Of a stretch of 64,000 nt of DNA, positions 1 to 8,412 are shown one piece after another. Under the pieces are notes generated by a model. The model was not told the origin of the DNA. It was given only the letters and a program-made list of their open reading frames with translations, and searched no databases. Every line of letters begins with the position of its first letter. Position 1 is the stretch's first letter. Origin of the DNA: Ewingella sp049889095 (GTDB taxonomy: Bacteria; Pseudomonadota; Gammaproteobacteria; Enterobacterales; Enterobacteriaceae). The DNA lies in the NCBI GenBank assembly GCA_049889095.1, contig JBLJFK010000001.1. One strand, 5' to 3'. The translations under genes were made by a program, and so were the position numbers.

Positions 1-963
1 GAACACAGGACCGCTGCCGTCGATAAATTTCGTTACCGCCGGCATTCTCATTTCCGGCATCGCAAACACAATGCCGACGGCCAGGCCGGCAATTACACCG
101 ATTTTCAAAAATGTCGAAAGATAGTCACGCGGAGCCAGCAGCAGCCAGACCGGTAACACGGAGGCGATAAACCCGTAAATCACCAGCACCCAGGTCAGCG
201 TGGTGCCGTGCAGAGTGAAAATAGGCCCCCAGAACAGGTCAGCAGCCACGTTACCGCCGTAAATAATCGCCAGCATCATCAGCACAAAACCGATGGCTGA
301 CACTTCGGCAATTTTGCCTGGGCGCAGAAAACGCATATAAATGCCCATAAACAGCGCAATTGGGATCGTCGCCGCAATGGTGAACAAGCCCCAAGGGCTG
401 TCCGCCAGCGCTTTCACCACCACCAGCGCCAGTGCCGACAGAATAATGATCATTACGCCGAGCGCGCCGAGCATTGTGACCACGCCGGCGAAATGACCTA
501 ACTCCTGTTTGGCCATTTCACCAAGCGAACGGCCATCTCGGCGGGTCGAAATAAACAGGATCAGGAAATCCTGTACCGCACCCGCCAGCATCACGCCGAC
601 TAAAATCCAGATTGTGCCCGGCAGAAACCCCATTTGCGCCGCCAGAATCGGACCGACCAGCGGACCCGCACCGGCAATCGCGGCAAAGTGGTGGCCGAAC
701 AGGACCCATTTATTGGTCGGGACATAATCCAGACCGTCATTATGCCGCTCGGCTGGCGTCATGCGCCGGTCATCAAGATCGAAGACTTTCTCAGCAATAA
801 ACCTGCTGTAGAATCGGTAAGCGATGCTATAACAGGCGAGGGCTGCGACTACCAACCAGACCGCGTTAATGTGCTCACCACGGCTTAGGGCCAGCATGCC
901 AAAGGCAAAGGCGCCGACTAACGCCACCACCAGCCAGGTTATCCTGGACTTGACGTTTTTCAT
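1..963 (-). CDS. cstA: CstA-type carbon starvation / peptide-pyruvate carrier, 5' part only
   Basis: Reads from an ATG at 963 leftwards without a stop to the window edge, so 321 codons of the N-terminal part are seen. The translation starts MKNVKSRITWLVVALVG and contains the family signature FGHHFAAIAGAGPLVGP, followed by repeated hydrophobic helices of an inner-membrane protein. The CstA family includes E. coli CstA (peptide uptake in carbon starvation) and BtsT/YjiY (pyruvate uptake). The segment RMTPAERHNDGLDYVPT looks more like CstA than BtsT, but the choice between the two is not firm. A ribosome site GGAGTAATTAATC precedes the ATG. It lies downstream of spy on the same strand, separated by the spy terminator, so it should have its own promoter in 964-1148. 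I found no convincing CRP site there. Confidence 0.88.
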   Translation of the reverse strand, partial: MKNVKSRITWLVVALVGAFAFGMLALSRGEHINAVWLVVAALACYSIAYRFYSRFIAEKVFDLDDRRMTPAERHNDGLDYVPTNKWVLFGHHFAAIAGAGPLVGPILAAQMGFLPGTIWILVGVMLAGAVQDFLILFISTRRDGRSLGEMAKQELGHFAGVVTMLGALGVMIIILSALALVVVKALADSPWGLFTIAATIPIALFMGIYMRFLRPGKIAEVSAIGFVLMMLAIIYGGNVAADLFWGPIFTLHGTTLTWVLVIYGFIASVLPVWLLLAPRDYLSTFLKIGVIAGLAVGIVFAMPEMRMPAVTKFIDGSGPVF

Positions 964-1148
964 GATTAATTACTCCTTGAATAAAGGGTCTGCGGCAGGG
1001 CAAAAGGAAATACATTGCTGTGATGTTGACTTTCTGTTTAAAAATAGTGTTTTCGGAGTAATTGGCGATAAGTAAACGGCAGAAGTGTGATGAGGTTTGT
1101 GCTTTCAGTGAGGAGGCGGTGCAAAACGGTGAAGTGGGCGGTAAACAT

Positions 1149-1175
1149 AAAAAAACGGCCAGCATAGCTGGCCGT
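1149..1175 (-). terminator. Rho-independent terminator of spy
   Basis: A 9-bp perfect stem (ACGGCCAGC / GCTGGCCGT, 1155-1175) with a 3-nt loop is followed on the reverse strand by a run of T (A's at 1149-1155 on the forward strand). It lies just past the spy stop codon. Confidence 0.85.
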
Positions 1176-1196
1176 CATACAAACTCAGGTTAACGA

Positions 1197-1694
1197 TTAT
1201 TCAGCGCTGGCAGGGGCTGCCTGACCTGGTTTGTGTTCGTGCATTTTCCCCATTTTATCAGCACGTTTCTGGTAGTTCTCATTGAACTGTTTTTTCTGCT
1301 CAGGTGTCAGCAAGTTATACATTTTGTTCTCAGCGCGCGCACGATCCAGCATGTGCTGGGACTGCGCCTGAGTGATGGTGTCAATCTGTGACTTCACTTT
1401 GGCTTCGTCGAAGCTATCAGCAGTGACCAGGCTGTGCATATTGTCCATCTGCGCTTTCATCGCGGCGCGGTCAGGACGCGGGCCGCTGTCTTTCATGATC
1501 TCTTTCATCTGAGTTTTTTGCTGCTCAGTGAGATTCAGGCCAGCGAATGGGTTCATACGTTGCGGGCCTTTATGTTGCATCATTTTACCCTGGGCTGTTG
1601 CGGCAGGGGCCGGAGTCGTTTCAGCGGCGAAAGCGAAAGACGCAGAGCTAAGAGCCAGAGTAGAAGCCACAATCATTGCGGTAAGTTTACGCAT
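1197..1694 (-). CDS. spy: Spy/CpxP-family periplasmic chaperone
   Basis: Encodes 165 residues with a cleavable signal peptide (MRKLTAMIVASTLALSSASFAFA). Two LTxxQ-type motifs are visible, NLTEQQKTQ near residue 54 and LLTPEQKKQ near residue 129. These mark the Spy/CpxP family of cradle-shaped, ATP-independent periplasmic chaperones. The C-terminal tail is rich in His, Lys, Ala and Pro. In E. coli spy is induced by the Cpx and Bae envelope-stress systems. I did not find a clear tandem GTAAA CpxR box upstream, so that control is only expected from the family. It is monocistronic, with its own terminator. Confidence 0.88.
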   Translation of the reverse strand: MRKLTAMIVASTLALSSASFAFAAETTPAPAATAQGKMMQHKGPQRMNPFAGLNLTEQQKTQMKEIMKDSGPRPDRAAMKAQMDNMHSLVTADSFDEAKVKSQIDTITQAQSQHMLDRARAENKMYNLLTPEQKKQFNENYQKRADKMGKMHEHKPGQAAPASAE

Positions 1695-2060
1695 AATTTA
1701 ATTCCTCATAAAATTTCAGGCACGTCGCCCGTTTCGTGTTGACGAAGGAAAGTCTAAACTCATGAATGAATAGTAATACGAGGAAGTTGTAAAAGAGTGA
1801 AAGGCGTGGTGTCGATATTCAGACAATCGTGGAGAAAATGTTTAGAAAGCGTAAGCTTGCGAACAAAATCCTGCCATTCAGTGAGACTATTCCTAACAGG
1901 AAGTCATTTTCAAAACATTATCAGGTTTAATGAATCAGTGCCAGACACTGAGAATGAAACTATTTGACCCTTGTCATTCTGTTTAACACGCGTTGAAGTA
2001 ACCATTGCGCCTATAATAGTTAGCATTGTATTAACACTATCTATAACAGTGAAGTGAATT
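1695..2060. other. Divergent intergenic region spy / MocR regulator
   Basis: This 366-bp gap separates the divergent starts of spy and the MocR-type regulator and must hold both promoters. A TATAAT hexamer sits at 2012-2017 before the regulator. No further gene is supported here. Confidence 0.6.
2011..2050 (+). promoter_or_regulatory. Direct repeat, candidate MocR autoregulatory site
   Basis: CTATAATAGT (2011-2020) and CTATAACAGT (2041-2050) match at 9 of 10 positions and are exactly 30 bp apart, immediately before the regulator gene. The first copy contains the TATAAT that would be its -10 element. Dimeric MocR regulators such as GabR and PdxR bind direct repeats near their own promoters, so self-control is a reasonable inference. 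Confidence 0.4.
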
Positions 2061-3494
2061 ATGGCCCTAACCCGTTACGAAACCCTCGCCCAAACCTTGC
2101 GTCGCCAGATTGATACTCAAATCTGGCTACCCGGAGACAAACTGCCTTCGCTACGGGAGAGCTGCAAACAGTCGGGCCTGAGTCTGATGACCGTATTACA
2201 GGCGTATCAATTGCTGGAAAGTCAGGGACTGATTGTCGCCCGGCCTCAGTCAGGTTATTACGTTGCGCCGCGTAAAATGCGGACTATGAGCCGTAAATCT
2301 GATCAAACATTACACGCCGCCGAACAGGTGGATATCAACGATGCTATTTTCGATATTCTCAAAGCCGGACAGGATGCATCAATAGTTCCTTTCGGCTCGG
2401 CTTTTCCCGACCCAACCCTCTTTCCTCAACCCCGTTTGGCGCGCTCTCTTGCCAGCGCGGTACGCCGTATGTCACCGCACAGCGCCATGGCCAATCTGCC
2501 TCCCGGTAATGAAGAGCTGCGCCGCAGCATTGCCCAGCGTTACGCGCAGAACGGCATGGAAGTGGCGCCTGATGAAATCGTTATTACGTCGGGTGCGATG
2601 GAGTCTTTGGGGCTAAGTTTACAGGCCGTGACCGAACCGGGAGACTGGGTGGCTATTGAGTCCCCGGCTTTTTATGGTGTTTTGCAGGCCATTGAGCGGC
2701 GTAAGCTGAAAGCAGTGGCAATCCCGACTGATGTGCGCACCGGGATGGATCTTAATGCGCTGGAACAGGCTCTCAACACCTATCCGATTAAAGCCTGCTG
2801 GCTGATGTCGAATTTCCAGAACCCTCTGGGATGTACGCTGTCGCCGCAGAAGAAATCGCGCCTGGTGGCTATCTTACAGGCCCACGGTGTGGCGGTGATT
2901 GAAGATGATGTTTATGGTGAGCTCTATTTCGGCACAGAGCGCCCAATGCCGCTTAAGGCGTCAGAGAACCGTAGCCAGATCCTGCATTGTTCGTCGTTTT
3001 CTAAATGTCTGGCGCCTGGTTTCCGGGTGGGCTGGGTGGCGGCAGGCGCCTATGCTGAACATATTCAGCGCTTGCAATTGATGAGTACCTTGTCAGCCAG
3101 CGTGCCGGTACAGCTGGCATTGGCTGACTTTTTGCAGAAAGGAGGACCGCCAGGCGGGTATGAAACTCATCTGCGCCGTCTGCGGCGACAACTGGAGCAG
3201 CGTATGATGGCGATGGTCAATGCTATCACTGATGCTTTTCCTGACTGCGTTTCGCTCAGCCAACCCGAAGGCGGTTACTTTTTGTGGCTGGATTTAAGCG
3301 AAAAAGTCGATGCAGCCAGAGTCTATCAACGGGCGCTGGCGCAAGGTGTTAGCATTGCGCCTGGCACTATGTTCGCCGTCGACGACCGTTATCGTCATTG
3401 CATACGCATCAATACCTCTTTTGAGTGGGGGCCGCATACCTCACGGGCTGTAGAGATTCTGGCTAACCTGGTGAATGAGGAGCTGAGAACTTAA
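2061..3494 (+). CDS. MocR-family (GntR HTH + aminotransferase-fold) regulator, YdcR-like
   Basis: Encodes 477 residues. An N-terminal winged helix of the GntR type (about 1-70, with GDKLPSLRESCKQSG and the wing ARPQSGYYV) is joined to a fold-type I aminotransferase domain (about 105-475). The PLP-binding elements are intact: Asn254 in NPLG, Asp283 in EDDVYGEL and Lys315 in SSFSK. MocR proteins use the PLP domain to sense an effector such as a PLP adduct, not usually as an enzyme. The sequence resembles E. coli YdcR throughout (for example NLPPGNEELRRSIA and QLMSTLSASVPVQLAL). The target is unknown. It stands alone between spy and the pectin genes, and nothing seen links it to either. Confidence 0.85.
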   Translation: MALTRYETLAQTLRRQIDTQIWLPGDKLPSLRESCKQSGLSLMTVLQAYQLLESQGLIVARPQSGYYVAPRKMRTMSRKSDQTLHAAEQVDINDAIFDILKAGQDASIVPFGSAFPDPTLFPQPRLARSLASAVRRMSPHSAMANLPPGNEELRRSIAQRYAQNGMEVAPDEIVITSGAMESLGLSLQAVTEPGDWVAIESPAFYGVLQAIERRKLKAVAIPTDVRTGMDLNALEQALNTYPIKACWLMSNFQNPLGCTLSPQKKSRLVAILQAHGVAVIEDDVYGELYFGTERPMPLKASENRSQILHCSSFSKCLAPGFRVGWVAAGAYAEHIQRLQLMSTLSASVPVQLALADFLQKGGPPGGYETHLRRLRRQLEQRMMAMVNAITDAFPDCVSLSQPEGGYFLWLDLSEKVDAARVYQRALAQGVSIAPGTMFAVDDRYRHCIRINTSFEWGPHTSRAVEILANLVNEELRT

Positions 3495-3570
3495 GCTTCC
3501 TTATATTTCTGTGAGTCGCGACCCGGTGAAGCGCTCGCCTTGCAATAGGTAGTCTGTGAATTAATTCAAT

Positions 3571-3598
3571 TAAAATGATAACCTTGGTTATTTTATTT
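3571..3598. promoter_or_regulatory. Candidate KdgR-type operator before the oligogalacturonide carrier
   Basis: An inverted repeat ATAACC-TT-GGTTAT (3578-3591) lies in an A/T-rich frame (AAAATGATAACC... GGTTATTTTATT). Its layout resembles the KdgR box (about AAATGAAACANTGTTTCATTT), but the match is weaker than at the ogl site. KdgR represses pectin genes in Dickeya and relatives. The assignment is an inference. Confidence 0.4.
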
Positions 3599-3660
3599 TT
3601 TTTGAAGAAGAATGATAATCACCTCACAAATTACACGTTCAACTATCTGTCTGTTATTTC

Positions 3661-3682
3661 AAATGTGAACTCATTCACATCT
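3661..3682. promoter_or_regulatory. CRP (cAMP receptor protein) site
   Basis: TGTGA (3664-3668), a 6-nt spacer and TCACA (3675-3679) form perfect CRP half sites with A/T-rich flanks. The site lies about 100 bp before the carrier gene at 3774. It predicts catabolite control of the pectin-oligomer cluster. Confidence 0.85.
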
Positions 3683-3773
3683 ATTCATCAATCTCGCCTA
3701 TATAAAACGTTATCTCTAAAAAAATAAAACACCGGTTCATAAATATTAAGTCACTCTCTGGGCGGGAAAAATA

Positions 3774-5339
3774 ATGAACGCAGAAAAACCAATTTTATTC
3801 AGACATCAGCTGGCCTATGGTGGTGGTAATTTACTAGGCAGCGGAGCGCTGGCCATTGCCGGTATCTGGCTGCTTTACTTCTACACCACCTTCTGTGGTC
3901 TAACATTGTTACAGGCAGCGGCGATCTTCTCCGTTGCGAGCGTTATCGATGCGATCAGTAACCCACTGATGGGTTACCTTTCCGATAACTTCGGTAAAAC
4001 GCGCCTTGGCAAACGTTTCGGTCGCCGTAGATTCTTCATCCTGCTCGGCATACCGCTGATGATGTTTTACCCGCTGCTGTGGGTCGAAGGCTTTGGTTTC
4101 TGGTACTACCTTTCAACCTATGTCGTGTTCGAGTTGATCTACACCTCCGTGATGGTGCCGTATGAAACCCTCGCGACGGAAATGACCACTGACTTTTCTG
4201 CACGCTCCAAGCTGACCGGTTACAAAGCAATTTTCGGTAAAGTCGCGAACTTCCTCGCCGCGTTCATCCCCGGTCAGTTCATTCTGATCTACGGTAAAGA
4301 TTCCGCCGAACCGTTCTTCTACACTGCGCTGACCTATGGCGTGATTTTATGTGTTGCCATCGGCATGTTGTATTTATCTTCATGGGAACGGCCGACCGAA
4401 GAAACCACGCCGGTTGATGATAAGAAACAAAGCCTGGGCAAAACCATGCTCACGCTGTTTCGCGACATGAAATCAACCTTTCACCTGCGCGTATTCCGTA
4501 AACATTTGGGCATGTACCTGTGTGGTTTCGGCGCGGAATGGCTGTTTGCTTCAGCCTTCACCTACTTCATCATTTTCGTACTGCAATATGACCCGACCAT
4601 GGTCGCCGGACTCAGCAGCCTGAACTCGATTCTGCAACTGTTTTCTACTGCAATCTTTATCGGTATTTGTGTGAAGCACGGTTTCAGTAAGCCTTATATT
4701 CTGGCGCTGAGCATCGTTGTGTTCTCTGTCGCTTGTTACTGCTTGCTGCACTTCCTGCATCTGCCACAGCAGTATGCAACGGCTGCGATGCTGACCATCA
4801 CCGTGATCTTTGGTATTGGTACCGGTGGCGTGTATTACATTCCCTGGACGGTTTACACCTTCCTGGCGGACATTGATGAGGCCTTCACTGGCCGTCGTCG
4901 CGAAGGTATCTACGCTGGCGCAATGACCTTCTCGGGTAAGCTGACGCGTTCGGTCATCGTGTTCGTGATGGGTGCTATCCTCAGCTTTTACGGCTTCCAG
5001 TCCAAATCACATACCCAACCGGAAAGCGCCGTGATGGCGATCGCGATGGTGTTCGGTATCGGGGTGATCACGCTGGCCCTGATGGCCATGGTGTTCAGTA
5101 ATCAGATGAAATTAAACCGCAAAACGCACCTTGTTGTCCTCGGTGAAGTCGCGCGCATCAAAGCCGGCGGTGAGATCCGCGGGATTCAACCGGATGTACG
5201 CGTGGTGATGGAAGAACTGATTGGCTATCCATACGAACAATGCTGGGGCAATAGTGAAGTCTGCCGCAAAATCTTCGATACGCCAGCTATTGAGCTAACC
5301 AAGCCGAAGCCCATGGTGGGCACCACGCAACACCGGTAA
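3774..5339 (+). CDS. togT: GPH-family sugar:cation symporter, probable oligogalacturonide carrier (TogT-like)
   Basis: Encodes 521 residues of a 12-helix inner-membrane carrier of the glycoside-pentoside-hexuronide (GPH, MelB-like) family. The GPH-type loop GRRRFFILLGIPLMMF lies near residue 84, and MVPYETLATEM belongs to the same fold. The C-terminal about 70 residues form a hydrophilic tail. In pectinolytic enterobacteria a GPH carrier, TogT, imports oligogalacturonides. Here the gene opens a cluster with pelX, kdgM and ogl, so that substrate is the best inference. The name rests on family and context, and related uronides are possible. A CRP site and a possible KdgR site lie upstream. Confidence 0.75.
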   Translation: MNAEKPILFRHQLAYGGGNLLGSGALAIAGIWLLYFYTTFCGLTLLQAAAIFSVASVIDAISNPLMGYLSDNFGKTRLGKRFGRRRFFILLGIPLMMFYPLLWVEGFGFWYYLSTYVVFELIYTSVMVPYETLATEMTTDFSARSKLTGYKAIFGKVANFLAAFIPGQFILIYGKDSAEPFFYTALTYGVILCVAIGMLYLSSWERPTEETTPVDDKKQSLGKTMLTLFRDMKSTFHLRVFRKHLGMYLCGFGAEWLFASAFTYFIIFVLQYDPTMVAGLSSLNSILQLFSTAIFIGICVKHGFSKPYILALSIVVFSVACYCLLHFLHLPQQYATAAMLTITVIFGIGTGGVYYIPWTVYTFLADIDEAFTGRRREGIYAGAMTFSGKLTRSVIVFVMGAILSFYGFQSKSHTQPESAVMAIAMVFGIGVITLALMAMVFSNQMKLNRKTHLVVLGEVARIKAGGEIRGIQPDVRVVMEELIGYPYEQCWGNSEVCRKIFDTPAIELTKPKPMVGTTQHR

Positions 5340-5374
5340 ACCTTAGCTTTACCACCTGATTAACCACCTTATCG

Positions 5375-5397
5375 ACTGGCCGGGAAAACCGGCCAGT
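5375..5397 (+). promoter_or_regulatory. Intercistronic hairpin between carrier gene and pelX
   Basis: A perfect 9-bp stem (ACTGGCCGG / CCGGCCAGT) has a GAAAA loop and no direct T run. It may stabilise the upstream message or act as a weak attenuator. A possible GTG start at 5396 lies inside its 3' arm, which argues for the later ATG of pelX. Confidence 0.55.
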
Positions 5398-5428
5398 GAC
5401 GCCTTACGTTTTTAAGATGAGAACGACT

Positions 5429-7600
5429 ATGTGGGAACGTAACTTGTTTATTGTCGCGCTGTCTCTCGGAGTGAGCGCACATGGCATGGCTGCCGCATTG
5501 CCTGCCGCCAGCAGTCTGATTTGGCACAGCATCACTTTTGGTCAGTCAACCGATATCAATTTCGCCACCAACGTTTTACCGGAAAAAGTCGGCATGAACG
5601 CAACGCGTCTGGCCGACGGGAAAAACATCCCGAAAGCCGGTGCGTCGTTGACCACGCCATTTACCATTGAAAGCCGCGGTGGGAAAGTGGGCAACAGCCA
5701 CGATGGATTAACTTATTTCTACACGCGCTTACCGGTGGATGTGAACTTCCAGTTGGAAGCCGATATCACGCTTAATCAGTTTGGCCCCGAAAACGGCGCG
5801 AAACCGGCGGGGCAGGAAGGTGCCGGATTACTGGTGCGCGATATTTTAGGCGCACCACGCCAGTTGGTAACTAAACCGGGCATTGAAGAATTACCGGCGG
5901 CGTCCAACATGGTGATGAACAGCGTGATGGCGATCGGTGATAAACCGCCGGCGGTGGCGCTGATTGTAAGGCAGGGTGTGCAGCAACCTTGGGGCAATAC
6001 TGGTATCGGTATTCTGCGTGAGGGCTATCATCCGCTCACCACATCTCAACATTTTTTATTGCGGCTGACCCGCACTGACACCGGCTTTAATGTCGCCTAT
6101 GCGCCGCAGGGCAGCGACCAGTGGACAAGCAAAACCGTTGAAGGGGCGGACCTTGTCACGCAGCTTGATAAAACCGGTTATTACGTCGGGTTCTTCGCCT
6201 CGCGCAATGCCAGTATCACCGTGAACCACGCTAAGCTGGCGCTCAGTGAAGCGCATACGCAGCCGTCTGCGCTTTACGTGACGCCGTCACTTAAAGCGCG
6301 CATCGAAGTGATGTCATCTCCGGTGATCGCACGCCGTGACAGCCTATTCCAGCTGCGCACCAACGGTGGTGGTCAGTTGCAGATCGAACAGGGCGGCAAG
6401 TCGTTACTGCGACAAAAAAACGTGCGCGGCGGCGAAGTGGTTACCGTGCCGTTCAATATCGATCAGCCAATGGCCATGCTGAACGTGACATTTACGCCGG
6501 AAAACGGTCAGATCCTGAAGCAGGAATTCCCGATCCGCATGGCGGTGGTTAGCAATCCTGATGAACTTTATGTCTCGCCACAGGGCAAGGCAGGCAACGA
6601 CGGTTCACATGCACATCCGTTGGATTTCGCCAGTGCAGTCAATCTTTTAGCACCAGGTGGGACCCTGTGGGTTGCTGACGGTGAGTATCTGGCCAGCCTG
6701 ATCCCGGCGACGGCCAGCGGTATGAAAAACAGCATGAAAACGTTGCGCGCACAGGGCGATGACGTGGTGTTCAACGGACTGAAACTCGATGGCAGTTACT
6801 GGAATATTCAGGGCATTACCGTCACGCAGAAAAGCTTTCACATTGCCGGAAGTTTCAACCATATCGACCGTGTTAAGGCCCATAACGCCGACGACACTGG
6901 CATCTGGGTGGCATCACCAGACGGTATCGGCCGCGCGCTGTGGGCCAGCCATAATCTGATCAGCAATTCAGAATCCTGGGGAAATCAAGATCCCGGGCGT
7001 AAGAATGCCGACGGTTTTGCGGTGAAAATGCGCGTGGGCGAGGGAAATCGGCTGGTGAATTGCTATTCCCACGACAACATTGATGACGGTTTTGACCTGT
7101 TCAATAAGATTGAAGACGGCCCGAACGGCAGCGTCACCATTGAAAACAGTCTGTCCGTCCACAACGGCAGCAACGGTTTCAAACTCGGTGGCGAAGGACT
7201 CCCCGTCGCGCACGTCGCCCATGATAACGTTGCGGTGGAAAACGGCATGGACGGCTTCACCGACAACTTCAACCCTGGCGCACTGGTGGTTGAGGGTAAC
7301 CACGCGGTGGACAACAAACGCTTCAACTTCCTGTTTCGTCCGTCGCCTTACACTACCGCAAACAAGCAGGGCGACTTCAAAGACAATATTTCGTTGCGCA
7401 CCACGGCAGGCAAGTATGACGATGCGGTCAGCGGCAATGTGGATAACAGTAATTATTTCTATATGGATCATAAAAGCGTGAATAAAGCGGGGAAAAAAAT
7501 AAAGCCTGATAATTTTAGAACACTTAAGTTGCCAAACCCGGTGTTGCATAAACCGGATGGTGAATTCGATTATAAGGATTTCTTGCAAATAAATAAATGA
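5429..7600 (+). CDS. pelX: Periplasmic exopolygalacturonate lyase, polysaccharide lyase family 9
   Basis: Cleaves polygalacturonate and oligogalacturonides by beta-elimination, releasing unsaturated digalacturonate from chain ends. From the ATG at 5429 it has 723 residues, close to Dickeya PelX, with a signal peptide (MWERNLFIVALSLGVSAHGMA). The N-terminal half is a beta-sandwich-like region and the C-terminal half (about 380-700) the PL9 parallel beta-helix. Asp528 (NADGF), Asp552, Asp553 and Asp556 (NIDDGFD) have the same spacing as the calcium ligands of Pel9A (D209, D233, D234, D237). Lys585 (NGFKLGG) fits the catalytic base. Motifs such as GFAVKMRVGEGN and DLFNKIEDGPNG match PelX closely. 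In-frame starts at 5396 (GTG) and 5417 (ATG) are alternatives. It lies between the carrier and kdgM genes, probably in one transcript. Confidence 0.92.
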   Translation: MWERNLFIVALSLGVSAHGMAAALPAASSLIWHSITFGQSTDINFATNVLPEKVGMNATRLADGKNIPKAGASLTTPFTIESRGGKVGNSHDGLTYFYTRLPVDVNFQLEADITLNQFGPENGAKPAGQEGAGLLVRDILGAPRQLVTKPGIEELPAASNMVMNSVMAIGDKPPAVALIVRQGVQQPWGNTGIGILREGYHPLTTSQHFLLRLTRTDTGFNVAYAPQGSDQWTSKTVEGADLVTQLDKTGYYVGFFASRNASITVNHAKLALSEAHTQPSALYVTPSLKARIEVMSSPVIARRDSLFQLRTNGGGQLQIEQGGKSLLRQKNVRGGEVVTVPFNIDQPMAMLNVTFTPENGQILKQEFPIRMAVVSNPDELYVSPQGKAGNDGSHAHPLDFASAVNLLAPGGTLWVADGEYLASLIPATASGMKNSMKTLRAQGDDVVFNGLKLDGSYWNIQGITVTQKSFHIAGSFNHIDRVKAHNADDTGIWVASPDGIGRALWASHNLISNSESWGNQDPGRKNADGFAVKMRVGEGNRLVNCYSHDNIDDGFDLFNKIEDGPNGSVTIENSLSVHNGSNGFKLGGEGLPVAHVAHDNVAVENGMDGFTDNFNPGALVVEGNHAVDNKRFNFLFRPSPYTTANKQGDFKDNISLRTTAGKYDDAVSGNVDNSNYFYMDHKSVNKAGKKIKPDNFRTLKLPNPVLHKPDGEFDYKDFLQINK

Positions 7601-7665
7601 AGTAAAAACACGTTCTATAAATTACTTATAAAAACACTGATCAATATCTTTGGGATTAATAAAAC

Positions 7666-8346
7666 ATGAAAAATAACAGACTGCTGCTCTGCGGTCTGCT
7701 GCTGGCTAGCGCCAGCAGTCAGGCTGTGACGATCGATTTGCGACATGAATGGCTCGATGACAGTAAGCAAAATAAAGACCGGGCGCTAATATCCCACCGT
7801 TTTGATAACGGATTTGGTTTCTCGCTGGAATCCAAGTGGAAATCCGGCGGTGACAATGAAAATAAACCTTTTAATAACCTGGTAGATAACGGAACGGAAA
7901 GCACCATTAGCTATCAGTATAAGGTGGCGCCGGCATTCTTCCTGCAACCCGGTTTTACGCTGGAGTCCAGCTCGGACAGCAGTATCTACAAACCGTATCT
8001 GACCGCGGGATATACGTTTGATAGCGGGATTTATTTTAATGCCCGTTATCGCTATGAATATACCCGTTATACCAAAGAAAATACCGAAGACCGTAAAACA
8101 AATCGTGGTGAATTCTGGCTGGGTTATCGTCTGGCTGACTGGCGCTTTGAATATAACTATATTTATAAACACAGTGATCAAGTGTTATACGATAATGATA
8201 AGTGGGATTACGAGCAGGATTTAAAAGTCGCTTATAATATTAATAAGCAATGGACACCTTACGCTGAGGTCGGCAATGTTTCGGTGCGTAAAACCACAGA
8301 TGAACGCCAGACGCGGTTCCGCATAGGTGTGCAATACAATTTTTGA
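7666..8346 (+). CDS. kdgM: Oligogalacturonate-specific outer-membrane porin KdgM
   Basis: Encodes 226 residues with a signal peptide (MKNNRLLLCGLLLASASSQA) and a small beta-barrel with alternating aromatic strands, ending in the outer-membrane signature YNF. The mature start VTIDLRHEWLDDSKQNKDRA and the YRYEYTRY segment are typical of the KdgM family. The monomeric barrel lets acidic oligogalacturonides cross the outer membrane. It follows pelX by 65 bp and probably belongs to the same transcript. No separate convincing KdgR box was seen in the 65-bp gap. Confidence 0.92.
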   Translation: MKNNRLLLCGLLLASASSQAVTIDLRHEWLDDSKQNKDRALISHRFDNGFGFSLESKWKSGGDNENKPFNNLVDNGTESTISYQYKVAPAFFLQPGFTLESSSDSSIYKPYLTAGYTFDSGIYFNARYRYEYTRYTKENTEDRKTNRGEFWLGYRLADWRFEYNYIYKHSDQVLYDNDKWDYEQDLKVAYNINKQWTPYAEVGNVSVRKTTDERQTRFRIGVQYNF

Positions 8347-8377
8347 CGAGTATATCTGATAAACACTTTGGTTAATC

Positions 8378-8408
8378 AACGCCGGTCCGTTCATGCTGAC
8401 CGGCGTTT
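8378..8408. terminator. Terminator between convergent kdgM and ogl
   Basis: The 10-bp stem AACGCCGGTC / GACCGGCGTT has a 10-nt loop and is followed by TTGGGTTT. The T tract is short, so it is a moderate terminator for kdgM. On the other strand the tract is weaker still. Confidence 0.6.
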
Positions 8409-8412
8409 GGGT

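Noticed and set aside
964..1148. CRP sites before cstA
   Set aside because: TGTGA motifs at 1019 and 1087 lack a matching TCACA half at the right distance.
6968..7588. 206-codon open frame antisense to pelX
   Set aside because: Opposite the catalytic part of PelX, where forward-strand residues are strictly conserved; no ribosome site or domain.
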